In this document: positions 11,535-22,689 of the stretch, in pieces
How positions within the stretch are numbered: position 1 is the first letter of the stretch
How the letters are laid out: each line of letters starts with the position of its first letter
NCBI RefSeq assembly: GCF_000143535.2
Contig: NC_037315.1
Coordinates: 1,736,001 to 1,800,000 of the forward strand
Origin: Botrytis cinerea B05.10
Taxonomy: Eukaryota; Ascomycota; Leotiomycetes; Helotiales; Sclerotiniaceae
DNA length: 64,000 bases
Reading direction: 5' to 3'
Notes under the pieces: generated by a model
What the model was told of the DNA's origin: nothing
The model's database searches: none
What the model saw: only the letters and a program-made list of their open reading frames with translations
Position numbers and translations under genes: made by a program

Positions 11535-13070
11535 CTAAACCCTTTTCTTCAATTTCCATCCCGCCATTCCCATCCTCGCTATACCAATCACCACACCCCC
11601 ACCCACCATAGCCACCGCACTAAAAATTTGCAGTCCTAAATATCCATCTCTACTCCCCCCTCTATTCAATATCGCTCCGCTAATAGGCAATCCCGTAAGA
11701 CAACTAATGGCGATAATACTCTGAAACGTGCCGAATCTCTGACCTAAAGTTTGAAGCGTACCAGATTTCGCACAGCAAGGCATCATGAGAGAAATAAAAG
11801 CACCAGATAGAAATCCATAAACAATAGCGAAGAAAATCAGGCCGACGTGGGAGGAATGGTATGTGAAGGGAATCCAGAGGGTGATAATTGAGAGACCTGT
11901 GAGGATACAGACGATGGTCATTGTGTTGAAGTATCCGATTGTGTCGGCGAGATGACCGGGAAGAATACGGCCCGGGATGGAACCGGCACTGGGAGGTCAG
12001 AATGGTATGCATCAAGAAGAGAGTGAAGTCTTACTTGATCATGGATATTAGATATATAGAGAGAGAATTGGAGAACCCGTGATTAAGAGCCATACTTGAA
12101 AGGTAATCGAATGGTGCCCAAAGCCCCCACCTGCCATGCGGGTCAGTTGTGGAAGAATCGACAATGATTAGAGGGAGAAAGCACACACATAACTAGAAAA
12201 GTACCGGCGGTATATAATGCAAACGTAGGATCCTTGAAGAGAGTAAAATCAACCCATTTCGTTTCTTTATTCCATTTTTTCCGAGGCATGCGCGCCTTGA
12301 CGAGGAAGCAAGCAAAAACTTGTAGAATACCAATGAGGAGAGCGACATAACGGACGGTACCATAAAAGCCAACTTGACCGATGAGTTTGTTGACGAAGAT
12401 TGGAAAGATCACTCCGCCTATCCTCAAAGTCAGCAAGCAAGAACGGCAAGCGTAGGAATCAAATCTGTACCCAAACTACTTCCAGCCGTCACAATTCCGA
12501 GAGCTAGCCCCCTCCTCTTCTCAAACCATTGTCCTGCACACACGAATGCCGATACAAAGATCCCACATGCTCCAAAGCCGAACCCGATACCTTGAGCAAG
12601 AATGATCTGATAATACTTATGGCATAGCGAAGTCATACACAAGGAGAAGACGCAAAGAACGCTACAGGGTATCAATACCGGAGTAGGACCATAAGTATCT
12701 AAGAGACGGCCAAATAACGGAGCCGGGAGCCACATCAGACATAGCTGTAGCGCGAATATCCAGGAAATGATAGATGGCGTATATTGACTGAGTTCGTGAA
12801 GTTGGTAGTAAGTCTGAAACACTCCAATTCTGTATTCTTGATATGAGCGGCACGCTCACATGTACGCGTGTGGGATGTGAATGGGACATACGCATTGAGA
12901 AAACCAAAGGTCGAAAACATGCACATTGAGCAACCGATAACGCATAGCCAACCTGTAAGACCTCCTTCGGGAGGAATTATGGGAGTAATGGGCTCACTCG
13001 CATGTCGATTGGAACCAACACTTGCTTCTGTATCATCTGACTTCTCGATGTTGTGATCCTGCAATGCCAT
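11535..13070 (-). CDS. MFS transporter, monocarboxylate (MCT/SLC16-like) type
   Basis: Five exons: 13070-12892, 12829-12471, 12417-12189, 12130-12035 and 11988-11535. All phases agree and give about 438 aa. The N-terminus is polar, then IIPPEGGLTGWLCVIGC opens helix 1 in the way typical of fungal MCT-like carriers (PDGGxxxW). The helix 1-2 loop has VFQTYYQLHELSQYTPS. Other signatures are GFGFGACGIFVSAF, WFEKRRGLALGIVTAGSSLGG and PGRILPGHLADTIG. Twelve hydrophobic spans are expected. Family role: plasma-membrane import or export of monocarboxylates or small organic acids; the substrate cannot be read. It lies just downstream of a Zn2Cys6 regulator gene on the same strand, which may control it. 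Branch-like CTGAC/CTAAT signals precede the acceptors. Confidence 0.87.
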
Positions 13071-13742
13071 TATCAATTATGTAGATCAGGAAATGGCTTA
13101 GTATTGTGAATCTTCATCGTTGATCTAATATGACTTCCTGACATATTAAATATTACAATTATCCTAGTATATCTACATGCTCATGAGAATCATCATTGGA
13201 TAGGTGGATGGAGTGGATATTGCGGAAGACATTTATGTTCATGAAGGAAGTGGAGAAAAGCAAAAGTACCTGACGAAGGACCACTAAAGTGTGAAATATT
13301 CCCGTTATTTACCAAACCCTGCCAAACGCATCCTAAAGTACATACACATGAAACAATGAGGTGTTGTTGTGATGTGCCCCAAGGCCTTTCAAAGACTTCC
13401 GATGATTACGTGAATTCCCCCAAGGAAACTCGAGGGTAATTCTCAAAAGCCAACTTATCACAACAATTTTATCTTCGGTTTAGTCCCGAATTATAATCTA
13501 AAACAAAATGAAGAATACTAATCGCTAATCGCTAATAACTTACTCGGTAAGTAGTCACATGTTATCTAGTTGAGTTGTTGTTCCTTCACAGAGAGATCGA
13601 AACACCCCTGCGCCTGCTTTCTTTTGGTCTTGACGCTAATAGGTCTTTTGAAGCAGTGGTGACGTGCAGGTAGATCATTCCAAGGCTAAAATAAGCCTCC
13701 GCGGAAAGCACATTTGAAAATGCGTTTGAGGTGACTTCCAAA

Positions 13743-15524
13743 TTAACCCACAACATCACCGAAAAACTGTGCCCACCCAAAATCCTGTCCGTCTAAGCCT
13801 CCGAATAGATCATTTCCAATAGTCCCTGTCCAATTCTGGGTGCTTGAAGATACACTGGGGTGGTCAACAACACGATGAAGAGATTCTAGAATCATCTGAT
13901 CTTCACGCTTCATATCTATGAATCGATTGACCAACATTTGCGCAGTATGTAAAGCCTCTCTCGACAGGTGGGTATCCCATGATTTGCTAGCGATTTCTAG
14001 AGTGTCCATGGCTTCGGGCAAAAAGGATATACTGTGACGCGTATTTATCGACAGCAGTAGACAAACTGTATTGAATGGAACACTGACCACGTTCCACCAG
14101 GGCACTCGTTTGTCTGACAGAATTCTTGACTCCGCAAAGGCACTACGGAGAACCACCATTATAGTGTTCAAGACAGAAGAAGAGAATTTTGAATGACTTA
14201 GGTGTAGTTTTCGAGAGAGACACAAAACAACATCCGCCTTGATCATGGCCAGTCCTGAAAGGTGACAAGGTAAGATCGACAAATGTTCGATTGATATTCG
14301 CAGGGCGTCAGAGTCGACGTCCGAGCTAGTGCAAGAGGACAGCCGTTCCGCCATTGCAATCAAGTCGCAGATTGAATCGCCTTCCTTAGCGATAGGTTTT
14401 CGGCATCTAACGTTGTCCAACGAAACCTTTGAACGGCCGTATTCGGCAGCAAATAACTGGTTCAGAGACATCACGATCCAAAAGACCCTTCGACGTAATT
14501 CCAATACATCAGGTGTGAAGACCTTTCTTGATCCGTCAACCGCGAAAACAACAGTATCCAATTCTCGATGAAGGCCAATTGATTCAGCCAAATGAACGGT
14601 CATAAATATTGCCAATGAAGACAAGTTGGGACGGCTCGTGGACCGAAGATAAAGAGCCCGCAATGTCCATGCCATCACATGTTCAAGAGACATATCGCCG
14701 TGCCTCTGAGATCCTTGCTCCAGCAAGCACCGGCCATGCTCGAAGACATCACTCTCAAGCACACTTGCCATTTGTCTCGTAAATAATGCACCCAAAGTCA
14801 CAACCCCACAGATAAGAGCCTCGAATCCAATACTTCCCGTATCATCTTTCCAAAAAAGCTCACATTTGTGCCGAAACTTTTCCTTTTCTAAAAATCCAAA
14901 AACGGGATTGATGTGTTCAAAATAAACATCTATTGCTGAAGATGCAAATCCCCAAGAACAAAATTCATGTAAGCGCATATAATTCGGTTTCGGTACTTCT
15001 GATCGGATCCCGGTATTCCAAGCATAACTGTGCAACCGTGGAGGTGTGACCATCTCCATTTCCATTCCTAGACATCTTGGGAATGCGACGGCGCTATTTG
15101 CGCTGGTAAACCTGCATTTGTATGGCTCCAAAATCGATAAATCATTTGTGGTTTCATTGCTAGCAGTGCCTTGTTTAATGTTTTCCTTGGGAAATTTTTG
15201 GCCTGCGGTTTCTTCTTGTTTCTCATTGATCACCAAAGCGAGGTTCGAATGCTTTCCTCCGCTCTGTGTAAGATCAGATGATTCAGTACTCGATGCAATT
15301 GCACTGGAAATGTTCTGAGACGCAGATCCATGGAATGTCGGCTCATGAGATTGTTTTGCTTTCTTCATAGAGCTGGCTGGCGTGGTATTGGTCGAAAAGC
15401 TACAATCGTATTCATAACCTACACACTCTGAACATGGTGAGCAACCATCACATTTCCGCTTTCTCTTACGGCAACTATCGCATGCATTTCGAGCTCGAAT
15501 GCGTTTTCGGGGTGGATCCTGCAT
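13743..15524 (-). CDS. Zn2Cys6 transcription factor with fungal-specific domain
   Basis: A single exon of 593 codons. Residues about 14-42 form the zinc cluster: ACDSCRKRKRKCDGCSPC then SECVGYEYDC. It holds six ligand cysteines plus one extra Cys in the DGCSP loop. A basic, low-complexity linker follows. The middle region matches the fungal transcription factor homology domain: INPVFGFLEKEKF, SLEHVMAWTLRALYLRSTSR, SIGLHRELDTVVF and ELRRRVFWIVMSLNQLFA. The C-terminus is short and acidic/aromatic (DGQDFGWAQFFGDVVG), possibly an activation patch. It is expected to bind CGG-type sites in the nucleus. Its position upstream of the MFS gene suggests local control, but this is inference. Confidence 0.92.
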   Translation of the reverse strand: MQDPPRKRIRARNACDSCRKRKRKCDGCSPCSECVGYEYDCSFSTNTTPASSMKKAKQSHEPTFHGSASQNISSAIASSTESSDLTQSGGKHSNLALVINEKQEETAGQKFPKENIKQGTASNETTNDLSILEPYKCRFTSANSAVAFPRCLGMEMEMVTPPRLHSYAWNTGIRSEVPKPNYMRLHEFCSWGFASSAIDVYFEHINPVFGFLEKEKFRHKCELFWKDDTGSIGFEALICGVVTLGALFTRQMASVLESDVFEHGRCLLEQGSQRHGDMSLEHVMAWTLRALYLRSTSRPNLSSLAIFMTVHLAESIGLHRELDTVVFAVDGSRKVFTPDVLELRRRVFWIVMSLNQLFAAEYGRSKVSLDNVRCRKPIAKEGDSICDLIAMAERLSSCTSSDVDSDALRISIEHLSILPCHLSGLAMIKADVVLCLSRKLHLSHSKFSSSVLNTIMVVLRSAFAESRILSDKRVPWWNVVSVPFNTVCLLLSINTRHSISFLPEAMDTLEIASKSWDTHLSREALHTAQMLVNRFIDMKREDQMILESLHRVVDHPSVSSSTQNWTGTIGNDLFGGLDGQDFGWAQFFGDVVG

Positions 15525-15993
15525 GAGGGGAGATTGTATAACAGGACACGGGAAAAATAAACGTGTAGAGAGTACCTAGAGAGCCTAGGACTGATCATAT
15601 AACCCCAGGCGGGTGGTGGGAGTCCCGGATGGTTTGTACAACGGGATACAGAAGAACAGAAGATATCACTGTTATACAATATTGACGATGGGTGAATTGG
15701 AACACGGCCCACCAGCCCTCACTGGGTGCATAGTAAGCATGAGCTGGATTGAACAATATCACATCACGTGGATTTGATTACTAATGGGAGCTTGGCTAGT
15801 TTGGTGAGAGGAACCCATAATTATGACCCACAACGATGGATGGCCTTTGTCATGATTATGTGGGGCCCTCTTGGGTGGCATCCAGGCTTAAGAAAAAGAA
15901 ATGGCAGGAAAGCAAACAAAAAAAGTCAAAAAATCGCAGTCCTTTAATCTCAGGTTTAAACTGAGTATGGGAAGAAAGGAAGTTCCTGAGAGA
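15525..15993. other. Intergenic upstream of the Zn2Cys6 gene
   Basis: Promoter space of the regulator at 13743-15524. No protein frame or clear regulatory motif could be supported. Confidence 0.4.
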
Positions 15994-16065
15994 ACCTTCT
16001 AATAGGAATCGAACCAATATCTCCAGAATCAAAATCTAGTGTGCTAACCATTACACCATAGAAGG
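15994..16065 (-). tRNA. tRNA-Gln (anticodon TTG), possibly a diverged copy
   Basis: On the minus strand a 72-nt cloverleaf can be drawn. The acceptor stem CCTTCTA/TAGAAGG has seven perfect pairs, with T8-G9 and a D arm reading GTGTAATGGTTAGCAC. The anticodon stem is CTAGA/TCTGG with a TTTTGAT loop (anticodon TTG, reading CAA). The variable loop has 4 nt and the T loop is TTCGATT. The D and anticodon regions closely resemble eukaryotic tRNA-Gln. Oddities are one T-T mismatch in the T stem, a T-G pair in the anticodon stem and a C1-G72 pair. It has no intron. It sits beside an AT-rich stretch, so a decaying copy is possible. Confidence 0.75.
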
Positions 16066-16965
16066 ATTATTGCGTGTTTGTTGAAGTCGGCTGAGCTATT
16101 TACATACTAATTCTTTTGTTATTTTGGATGTGCACATGCACCAACATGTCATAATCAATCCATGTACTACCGAGACCATAAGGCTAGGGAGTCATTAATA
16201 GCTACATCATTCGATACCCATGTCATTAATAAATGATTCCGTTTGAATTCGGCCGTTATATAATTATTATTGCGCTGATCATATTAGGTGTTTCAATCTT
16301 TGACGTCTACATGTCTTTTGAGATAAGAATTAACAATCACACATGTTTGAATGTTTGAAACTGTGAGGGTGCACGGATCCTTAATATCATATGATCGTGT
16401 CCAACAGCCACATTAGCTAGTTCTTAAGTTGGAAGCTTCGCGTCCAACTTCCTTTTAGATCTGCGTCAATGATTATTAGTTTATCAATACTACCTTCTCT
16501 CCAGTTTCCAGTTCCCTCACAGGAATGTATTAATAAATATACTCATATTCCTTTAGATAGTAGGAACGTTTAAACTGTATTTATTCTCTCAAGTGAATTA
16601 AATAAATAAGGAGCTATCAATATCTGAAATATATTCAATCTTTTATATACTTTGAATGTTCTAGTTAATTCATTAATTAGCAGCTAAAAGCTTTTGATTA
16701 TAAAATATCATTCTAGACATCACTTGAATATTTCATGTATACTATCAAGTAAATAGAATTCAATAGAAGCCTAGCAGATCTTACCTTACAGACAGACAGC
16801 AAGTAGTCGTGTGGCGGAAACAAGGCTCCAGAATTGCGCAGCGTGAAAGCCTAGCGGGAAGTTTTCTAAATGCTACAATGTCTGGCATATTTATATTTAG
16901 ACATTCTCTGTATTTTCTAGAGTGAATAGATATATTAACCAATCCATCTAAGTTCTTTCATCGCG
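16066..16965. other. AT-rich intergenic stretch
   Basis: Between the tRNA and the phosphatase gene the DNA is visibly more AT-rich than its surroundings and has no usable frame. It resembles decayed, possibly RIP-mutated, repeat DNA. No element ends were recognised. Confidence 0.4.
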
Positions 16966-17694
16966 ATGGCCCAGTTAATAAACAATCCCGGCGTCCACAA
17001 CCAAAACTTGAATATGAACGAAATTTTGCCTAATTTATGGATCGGAGAGTTAATCAAAATTCTATTCTCTGTATGATGTTCTTCTTGCTAATACCCTCAG
17101 TATACTTTCCACATATAATATCTCGAATCTAAAAAGCAAAAATATATGTACAATCATATCCGTAAATGATCAACCTCTTCCTCGATGGCTTCGTACCCAG
17201 TATCTCGACCTTAGCATCTCACACAAAGACTTTTGAGTTCAAGATGATGTGCTTGAAGATGTTCTATATATCTTGAAAGATCTGTGCGACATGATTGACA
17301 AGTCACTTTGTGAAAATCGGGGCGTGTTGGTCCATTGCGGTCTCGGAATTAGTAGATCTGGAACGGCCGTTTTGGGATACGGTAAATTTGCTCTCTTTTT
17401 TATTGCTTCAAGATATTGTTTTGGTTGACTTTGCATTCAGTGATGCGAGAGAGGAATTTGGATCGAGAACAAGCTCTAGCTTTCGTACAGCAGAAAAGAT
17501 CGCGAGTGCAACCCAATATTGGGTTTTGGGAACAACTAGGCATATGGCATGATTGTCATCATGATGTGTTTGAGACTTTTGGTGGAGGAAAGTTGGAAAA
17601 GAAAGTTTATCGAGATTGGAAAGCAAAGACTGCAATGGAGATGATTAGTAGAGTAAGTTCCCTTACTCAATCTCAGTCAACACTTGAAGGATGA
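16966..17694 (+). pseudogene. Dual-specificity protein phosphatase gene with one in-frame TGA
   Basis: Three exons assemble in phase: 16966-17048, 17101-17381 and 17441-17694. Exon 1 ends MNEILPNLWIGD, and exon 2 continues ILSTYNISNLKSKNICTIIS, typical of DSP domains. After QYLDLSISHKDF the frame meets TGA at 17234-17236. It then continues cleanly through VQDDVLEDVLYILKDL to the P-loop VHCGLGISRSGT (the HCx5R catalytic motif). Exon 3 gives MRERNLDREQALAFVQQKRS and PNIGFWEQL, the normal DSP end. Introns are 52 and 59 bp with good branch sites. Everything but the TGA is intact, so inactivation is recent, or the stop is a sequencing error or is read through. The exact 3' end is uncertain. Confidence 0.75.
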
Positions 17695-18118
17695 AACGGC
17701 GGAGTGTTCGACATGATTTGGTTTTGAAGTCTTGAAATTTTAAAAGAATAGTACGCATATTTGATTGTCTGAGGAAGTGTTTATGCTTGGGCTCTCTCAA
17801 TTCATGGCGAAGAGATGGGAGTATTTTATATAAGAAAGGGTAGTTTGGGAGCCCTGCTTTGTTGACAAACGTTGAGAAAATGACACTTGTCCATCGTGTC
17901 TCTCACATGCTCCAGATACAAAAAACAGAAAGTAGGAAATCATTCAAGACTTCTGAACATCAAATGCAACAATGTTTAGAGAGAAAAGCACTAGTCATCA
18001 CACGAAGTCATCCAAACTCACTGAAACCTATTCTCATGAGATTAGATAAGTGATATCGTTGATTGAAATCCACGATTAGCACATTTGCAATTACCATGAC
18101 CCATCTCAAATTACCCCC
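17695..18118. other. Intergenic, no gene seen
   Basis: Convergent 3' ends of the phosphatase gene (+) and the amidase (-). Only short frames are present. Confidence 0.5.
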
Positions 18119-20294
18119 TCATTTGCCCAAAGCCTGCTCCACAATCTCCGCCACCCCAATAATCCTCTCTTCCTCATACACTCTCCCCACAATTTGTATC
18201 CCAACTGGCGCGCCATCATACACCTCCTTATCATACGCGGTCCAATTCCTCAGATCTTTCGCACTAACTGGAACATAAACATGATGCTCATCCACATTCT
18301 TGTCTGCATGAGTGATTGGAATAACCAATGCCGTATAATCCAAAAGATTGAGTACCTCTGTGTAAGCTGTTTCCATCAGTATTATACTCCTGGGACAAAT
18401 ACTACTGCGTAGATCCAAAACATACCAAGATGTTCCCATTTTCCGGGTATTACAGCAGCATGAGGTGCTGCGGGCATTAATACTGCATCCACCACGTTTC
18501 CATCTGCATCTGCTGTGCTGTTCCAATAGTCAGAGTAAGCTTGTCTATAATCTCGCAGTTGGAGTGCTCGGTCTTGATATTCGAGAAGAGACATTGGAGG
18601 CTTCAATGTGTAGAAGCCTTCTAAATCAGTTATCAGTGGCTCCCCGGATAATGCTAATTGTTTCTGGATATGATGGGAGCCATCTGCATTCATTATTGCT
18701 GGCTGATAGAAGGGTTTCTATTAGTTCCTGAGTATATCTTGAATATAGAGAAAACATACGTGAAGTCTCTCGGGTATATTATGAGATGGTGGACACCAAT
18801 CTATGACCTGATTGTAATATTATTAGCCCGCTGTCCTACAATCATCATGATAAGATAAATACCTCGTGTCCTGCATTCTTCAAAGCAGTTACGGCCATGT
18901 TCAATGCCCGTGTAACAGGCGGATGAGGATTAATCATTCCATCCCACCAGAAAACGCCAAATCGGAGCCTTTTCCCGGCTTCAGGCCGATTTTCTTTACG
19001 CCAGGGCACTGGAACGACGGCTGGATCGCGAAGCCAAGGTGATGTGCACAAAAGGCTGCTCATGACTAATTCTAGGCCTTCAAGTGAACGTGAAAGAAAC
19101 CCAACTGAGGAAGAGATTAGTGTTTGTCCGGGATTCTGCGGATAGCTAGTCAGCATGGTGGTAAATGGTTAGAAGATAATAGTGGGTTTGAAGTACAGTA
19201 TTGGCAACCCCTCGGTAAGAGAATCTATTATGAGTTGGCTTGATGCCGTATATACCACAGAATGCAGCTGGTACACGGATAGAACCGGCTATGCTGAAAT
19301 TAGTTATGTGTTTGAAGGTATGCAGAATGGAGTAGGTACCAATATCAGTACCTACACCCAATGAACTTCCACCGATTGAGATGAGCGCCGCTTCACCTAG
19401 AACATTGCGTTAGATCAATCAGTTTTACAGTGGGGAGTTTGCATCCGCATACCCCCAGATGAACCACCACAGGAGAGAAGTCGATTGACTGGATTAAGTG
19501 AGGGGCCTATGATATTATTGATAGTTTCGTCATACTGAACATTAATTAGCTTGCAACTTTCACCAAACTAGGAACTGAAGCTTACGAGAACGGTTTGTGG
19601 CAAGCTGGTCTTTCTGGTCGTCAGTAAATATTCAAAGCCAAATGTTATGAGAAACACATACTTTACAGAAAACCACTGCACCTTGTTCCTCTAGTTCAGA
19701 GATGACCTGGCTGTCTACCATACCTATTTTATTGCTATTACCATCCCCCTCAAAAGTACCGATCCATCCAACATAGCCCATGGTGGTATCTGATCCCTTT
19801 ACATGAAATTGATCTTTGACGCTGATTGGAAGACCATGAAGAAAACCCTTGACCGATCCTCCCTCATTTTGAAAGGATTCATCCAACTTCCTAGCCTTTT
19901 CCACCGCTTCAGGTATCATTATGTTTAGCAAGCAAGGATTCTATCTTAGTGAGCTTGATGACTATTATCGATAGTAGAGGGAGGGTAGGACATGATGAAC
20001 TGAAGAGATGAAACATACAATTTGGTGAGCAATGCAAGCAATTTTGCAAAAAGCCAGGACACAATGAACGGCAGTCCACTCTCCACTCTTAAGCTTCCTT
20101 AAGATTGATATCGATTCATGATCTAAGACCTCTTGTTCAAATTGATTTAGATACTTGCAAATAAAAGACGATGTAATATTTCGCTGGGCTTTTGCAAATG
20201 CAACTTCATTTGACGAGAGTCTCCATTCGCAAGGAATTTTCTCTAGGATGAAAGAAGCCCTTTCTGTTGCTTGAGTTTCCCAGGATGAAGACAT
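18119..20294 (-). CDS. Amidase signature family enzyme (acetamidase-like)
   Basis: Ten exons: 20294-20019, 19940-19662, 19609-19586, 19534-19453, 19396-19340, 19288-19197, 19135-18863, 18807-18760, 18702-18426 and 18366-18119. Phases agree at all nine junctions and encode 551 aa. The Ser-cisSer-Lys triad is visible: Lys in GLPISVKDQF, cis-Ser in SCGGSSGGEAAL, and the nucleophile Ser in GTDIAGSIRVPAAF. FCGIYGIKPTHNR and NPGQTLISSSVGFLSRSL are further family landmarks. The C-terminus has DGAPVGIQIVGR. The family hydrolyses amides to acid plus ammonia; fungal acetamidase-like members serve nitrogen supply. There is no signal peptide, so it is probably cytosolic. The intron-rich structure, including a 24-nt exon, is unusual beside its neighbours. 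Confidence 0.9.
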
Positions 20295-21008
20295 GGCTTT
20301 TGCTTTTCTCTACGATGAAAGTAGAAACTTCTGTATACTTGTTGACGACGTTCGATCTAAGCAAGATGATATTCTCAAGCCTTTCGCGATAAGAGAGGCA
20401 AATTTTAGAAGTGTTTTTCTATCTGCAAACACAAGTGACAAAAGAATTACTCATGCCATGTCGTGTGATTGAAGTGGCGCTACCATTTGTGTATTGGGTC
20501 AGGTTATCCAATTGTCCAGACTATACTCTCATTCAAGATTCTGGAGATGCTGTTGTTGATTTCATAAATTTATTATTTCAAATCAAATTATTAGTATTAT
20601 GGGGGAAAAAAGCCAACCTCTGAAAGTATTTGGAAGATAGTGAAAGTATTAAGGGTTTCAATTATTGGGATGTAGTCCGGACTATGAGATATCGTCGTGT
20701 ATTGAGTATAGTTACACTGCAGAGTGAATCCATCTGATGATGGATTGTGAAGACCAGATTCACTAACTCCGGACCTGATTGGCCGGGCTCAATGGCCGCA
20801 ATAGTCTTTGCATATCGGCTATGATATTTTGCAGTGAAGCTGCATAACCAAGTACAAGATTGATAGATCCCTCCAAGGCCAAAAAGAAAGAGGAAAATAT
20901 CGACTTTGGAAGACTTTTCACATCATTCATCAAAGAGATAGATTTACATGTGAAGTAAGAGTTGCCGGCAATCTCCTAGTGTCATCTCGCAAATCTTACC
21001 GTTCTTTC
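20295..21008. other. Intergenic with a palindromic, MITE-like patch
   Basis: Holds the amidase promoter. At 20664-20694 there is a TAGTCCGGACTA-centred palindrome that recurs elsewhere in the window (see repeat entries). Around 20720-20765 nested inverted repeats (AGTGAATCCATC..GATGGATT..ATTCACT) could form a hairpin. No protein gene was seen. Confidence 0.5.
20664..20694. repeat. Copy of a dispersed palindromic repeat (TAGTCCGGACTA core)
   Basis: The 12-bp perfect palindrome at 20673-20684 and its flanks match the repeat end at 29115-29145 at about 24 of 31 positions by eye. This suggests a common origin from a small inverted-repeat element. Confidence 0.55.
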
Positions 21009-22689
21009 TCAATCAGAATCTGCATCATCCTCCAATTCTTCAAACCTCCCTTGATGCAATGCTTCCTCCATAGGATTTGCCGCAGTAATAATCCCGTTCT
21101 TCTTCAATCTAATATAGTGTTAGCTTGCGTGATTTTTAATTGGGAGGATTTTAAATACCGATCAAACAATACAAATAATCTTTCGGCTTCCCGCTCTTTC
21201 TCCTCCTGGCTCATCTCTGGCATATCAATCTTCTCTTCAGCTTCGAGAAGTTGCCCTGTGATAGGATTGACCGCTTTCCCACTATCTTGGCTGGGCCTTG
21301 CCTTACCGTTGCCTTTATCGTTTTCTGTACTCCATGCTTCAAACGCATTTTCTGGGATGGGGACATTGTGCTGGAACAAGAAACCAGAGGCGAATCCATA
21401 ACCGAGATTATGAACAAATGTGCTAGCGTCCTTGTCAGACAGCTCGAAAAGCAATGCAGATATAGATTCCCGAACTTGGGGCGCCATAGGACTTGTGGAT
21501 AATTGAATCAAGCGTGCAGACAATGACTCTCCTCGGCCTACAGGTTGTTCACGGTCCTTATCACTTGGAAGTAACTGGATTTGCATGAATTGGTGAACTT
21601 CTGAGGGACCGATCTCGTTCGCTTTACGGATGAGCGTGAGTAGCGGTGAGACAAGCTGCTCAAGTTCTTCGTCTTTGTACTTGTTGATGGAATGATCGAG
21701 GAGGTTAAGAAACTTTTCGACATTCAGGTTCGGGCTTCCTGTAGGAAATAGCACTTTAATATTCTCAGGGTCTTCAAGAGGTATATTGATAAGAGTGTTG
21801 ACGAGCTGCGCGACAGGGGGGTCTAGAGGTGCGTTCGGAATCGTCTCTATTTTATGAAGAATAGATAAAATATGAGGAAGTGCTTGGGAAAAACTAGAGT
21901 TTCGTTGTGGACAGAAATGTGTGATATTGAAAAGAAGCTTGAGCGATTCACCAAGGGCCATATCCTCCATCGGGTCTAATTGTCTGGTTTTCTTCTGCTT
22001 CGCACTGTGAAGCTTATCATGGTTGGCAATATTGTGTGAGATGGTGTCTGCCAGATGACACTGATCGATGAGATTCTCAATGTTGATCGTGGTACCGTAA
22101 GTTGTAAGAAAGATAATTCTCGACAACAAAAATTCATCATCAACGGATGCAATTCTGTCTTTGAGTAGAGCGCAAGCCCTTTCATCATAGCCCGAGCCAA
22201 CCAATATCTGTCGTGTATCTGGCTTCAGGAGGAGGGCGTTTGCGAGGCATCGAAGCGCATTTCGAGAAGTAGTTTTGGAAGGGCTATTGAAGGCATGCTT
22301 CGAAAGAGTCTCAATTCCCTATCGCGAAAATTAGAAACCTCATGTGTTTAGATATGTGTAATTTACCTCTTTGGTGAAGATTGGGTCTGCATTGGTAGGG
22401 TCACGACCATACACCTTCAGCTGCTCCAGGAGAGCATCTCGTTCTGCGAAGAGGGATGAGTATATGTTAAACTTTACGAGACTAATTTATACTCACGATG
22501 CGGCAGAAGGCTGATTTTCTCTAAATCTTCCTTGAGGCTTTCTACAATTTTGGTAACGTCCGTCAACTTTGCTGTCAACCATTGTCAGCAAATGATAGCA
22601 TGAACTTTTTTCGCGTTTACAGATATACCTTTGCCGGTCAATTCCTGGGAAGACAATGATGTTCTAGCACTCGAGATGGACATGTTCAT
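21009..22689 (-). CDS. RIC8: Ric8/synembryn, G-alpha chaperone and exchange factor
   Basis: Five exons: 22689-22629, 22571-22497, 22443-22367, 22318-21159 and 21108-21009. All are in phase and give 490 aa. The protein is an all-helical armadillo-like repeat. Recognisable parts are RDALLEQLKVYGRDPTNADP, the RNALRCLANALLL repeat, LSRIIFLTTYGTTINIENLI, ALGESLKLLFNITHFCP and the C-terminal NPMEEALHQGRFEELE..DADSD acidic end. Family role: folds and activates heterotrimeric G-alpha subunits, and in fungi it affects growth, conidiation and cAMP signalling. Cytoplasmic. The start is the first of two close ATGs (22689, 22683). A central insert rich in Lys/Gln separates the repeats. No anomaly was seen. 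Confidence 0.9.

Noticed and set aside
12143..12436. In-frame readthrough of MFS exon 3 into the next intron
   Set aside because: Splicing at 12188/12131 restores the conserved WGLWAPFDYL helix, whereas readthrough ends at a stop.
17234..17236. TGA as selenocysteine in the phosphatase
   Set aside because: Ascomycete fungi lack selenocysteine insertion as far as known, and the position is not catalytic.
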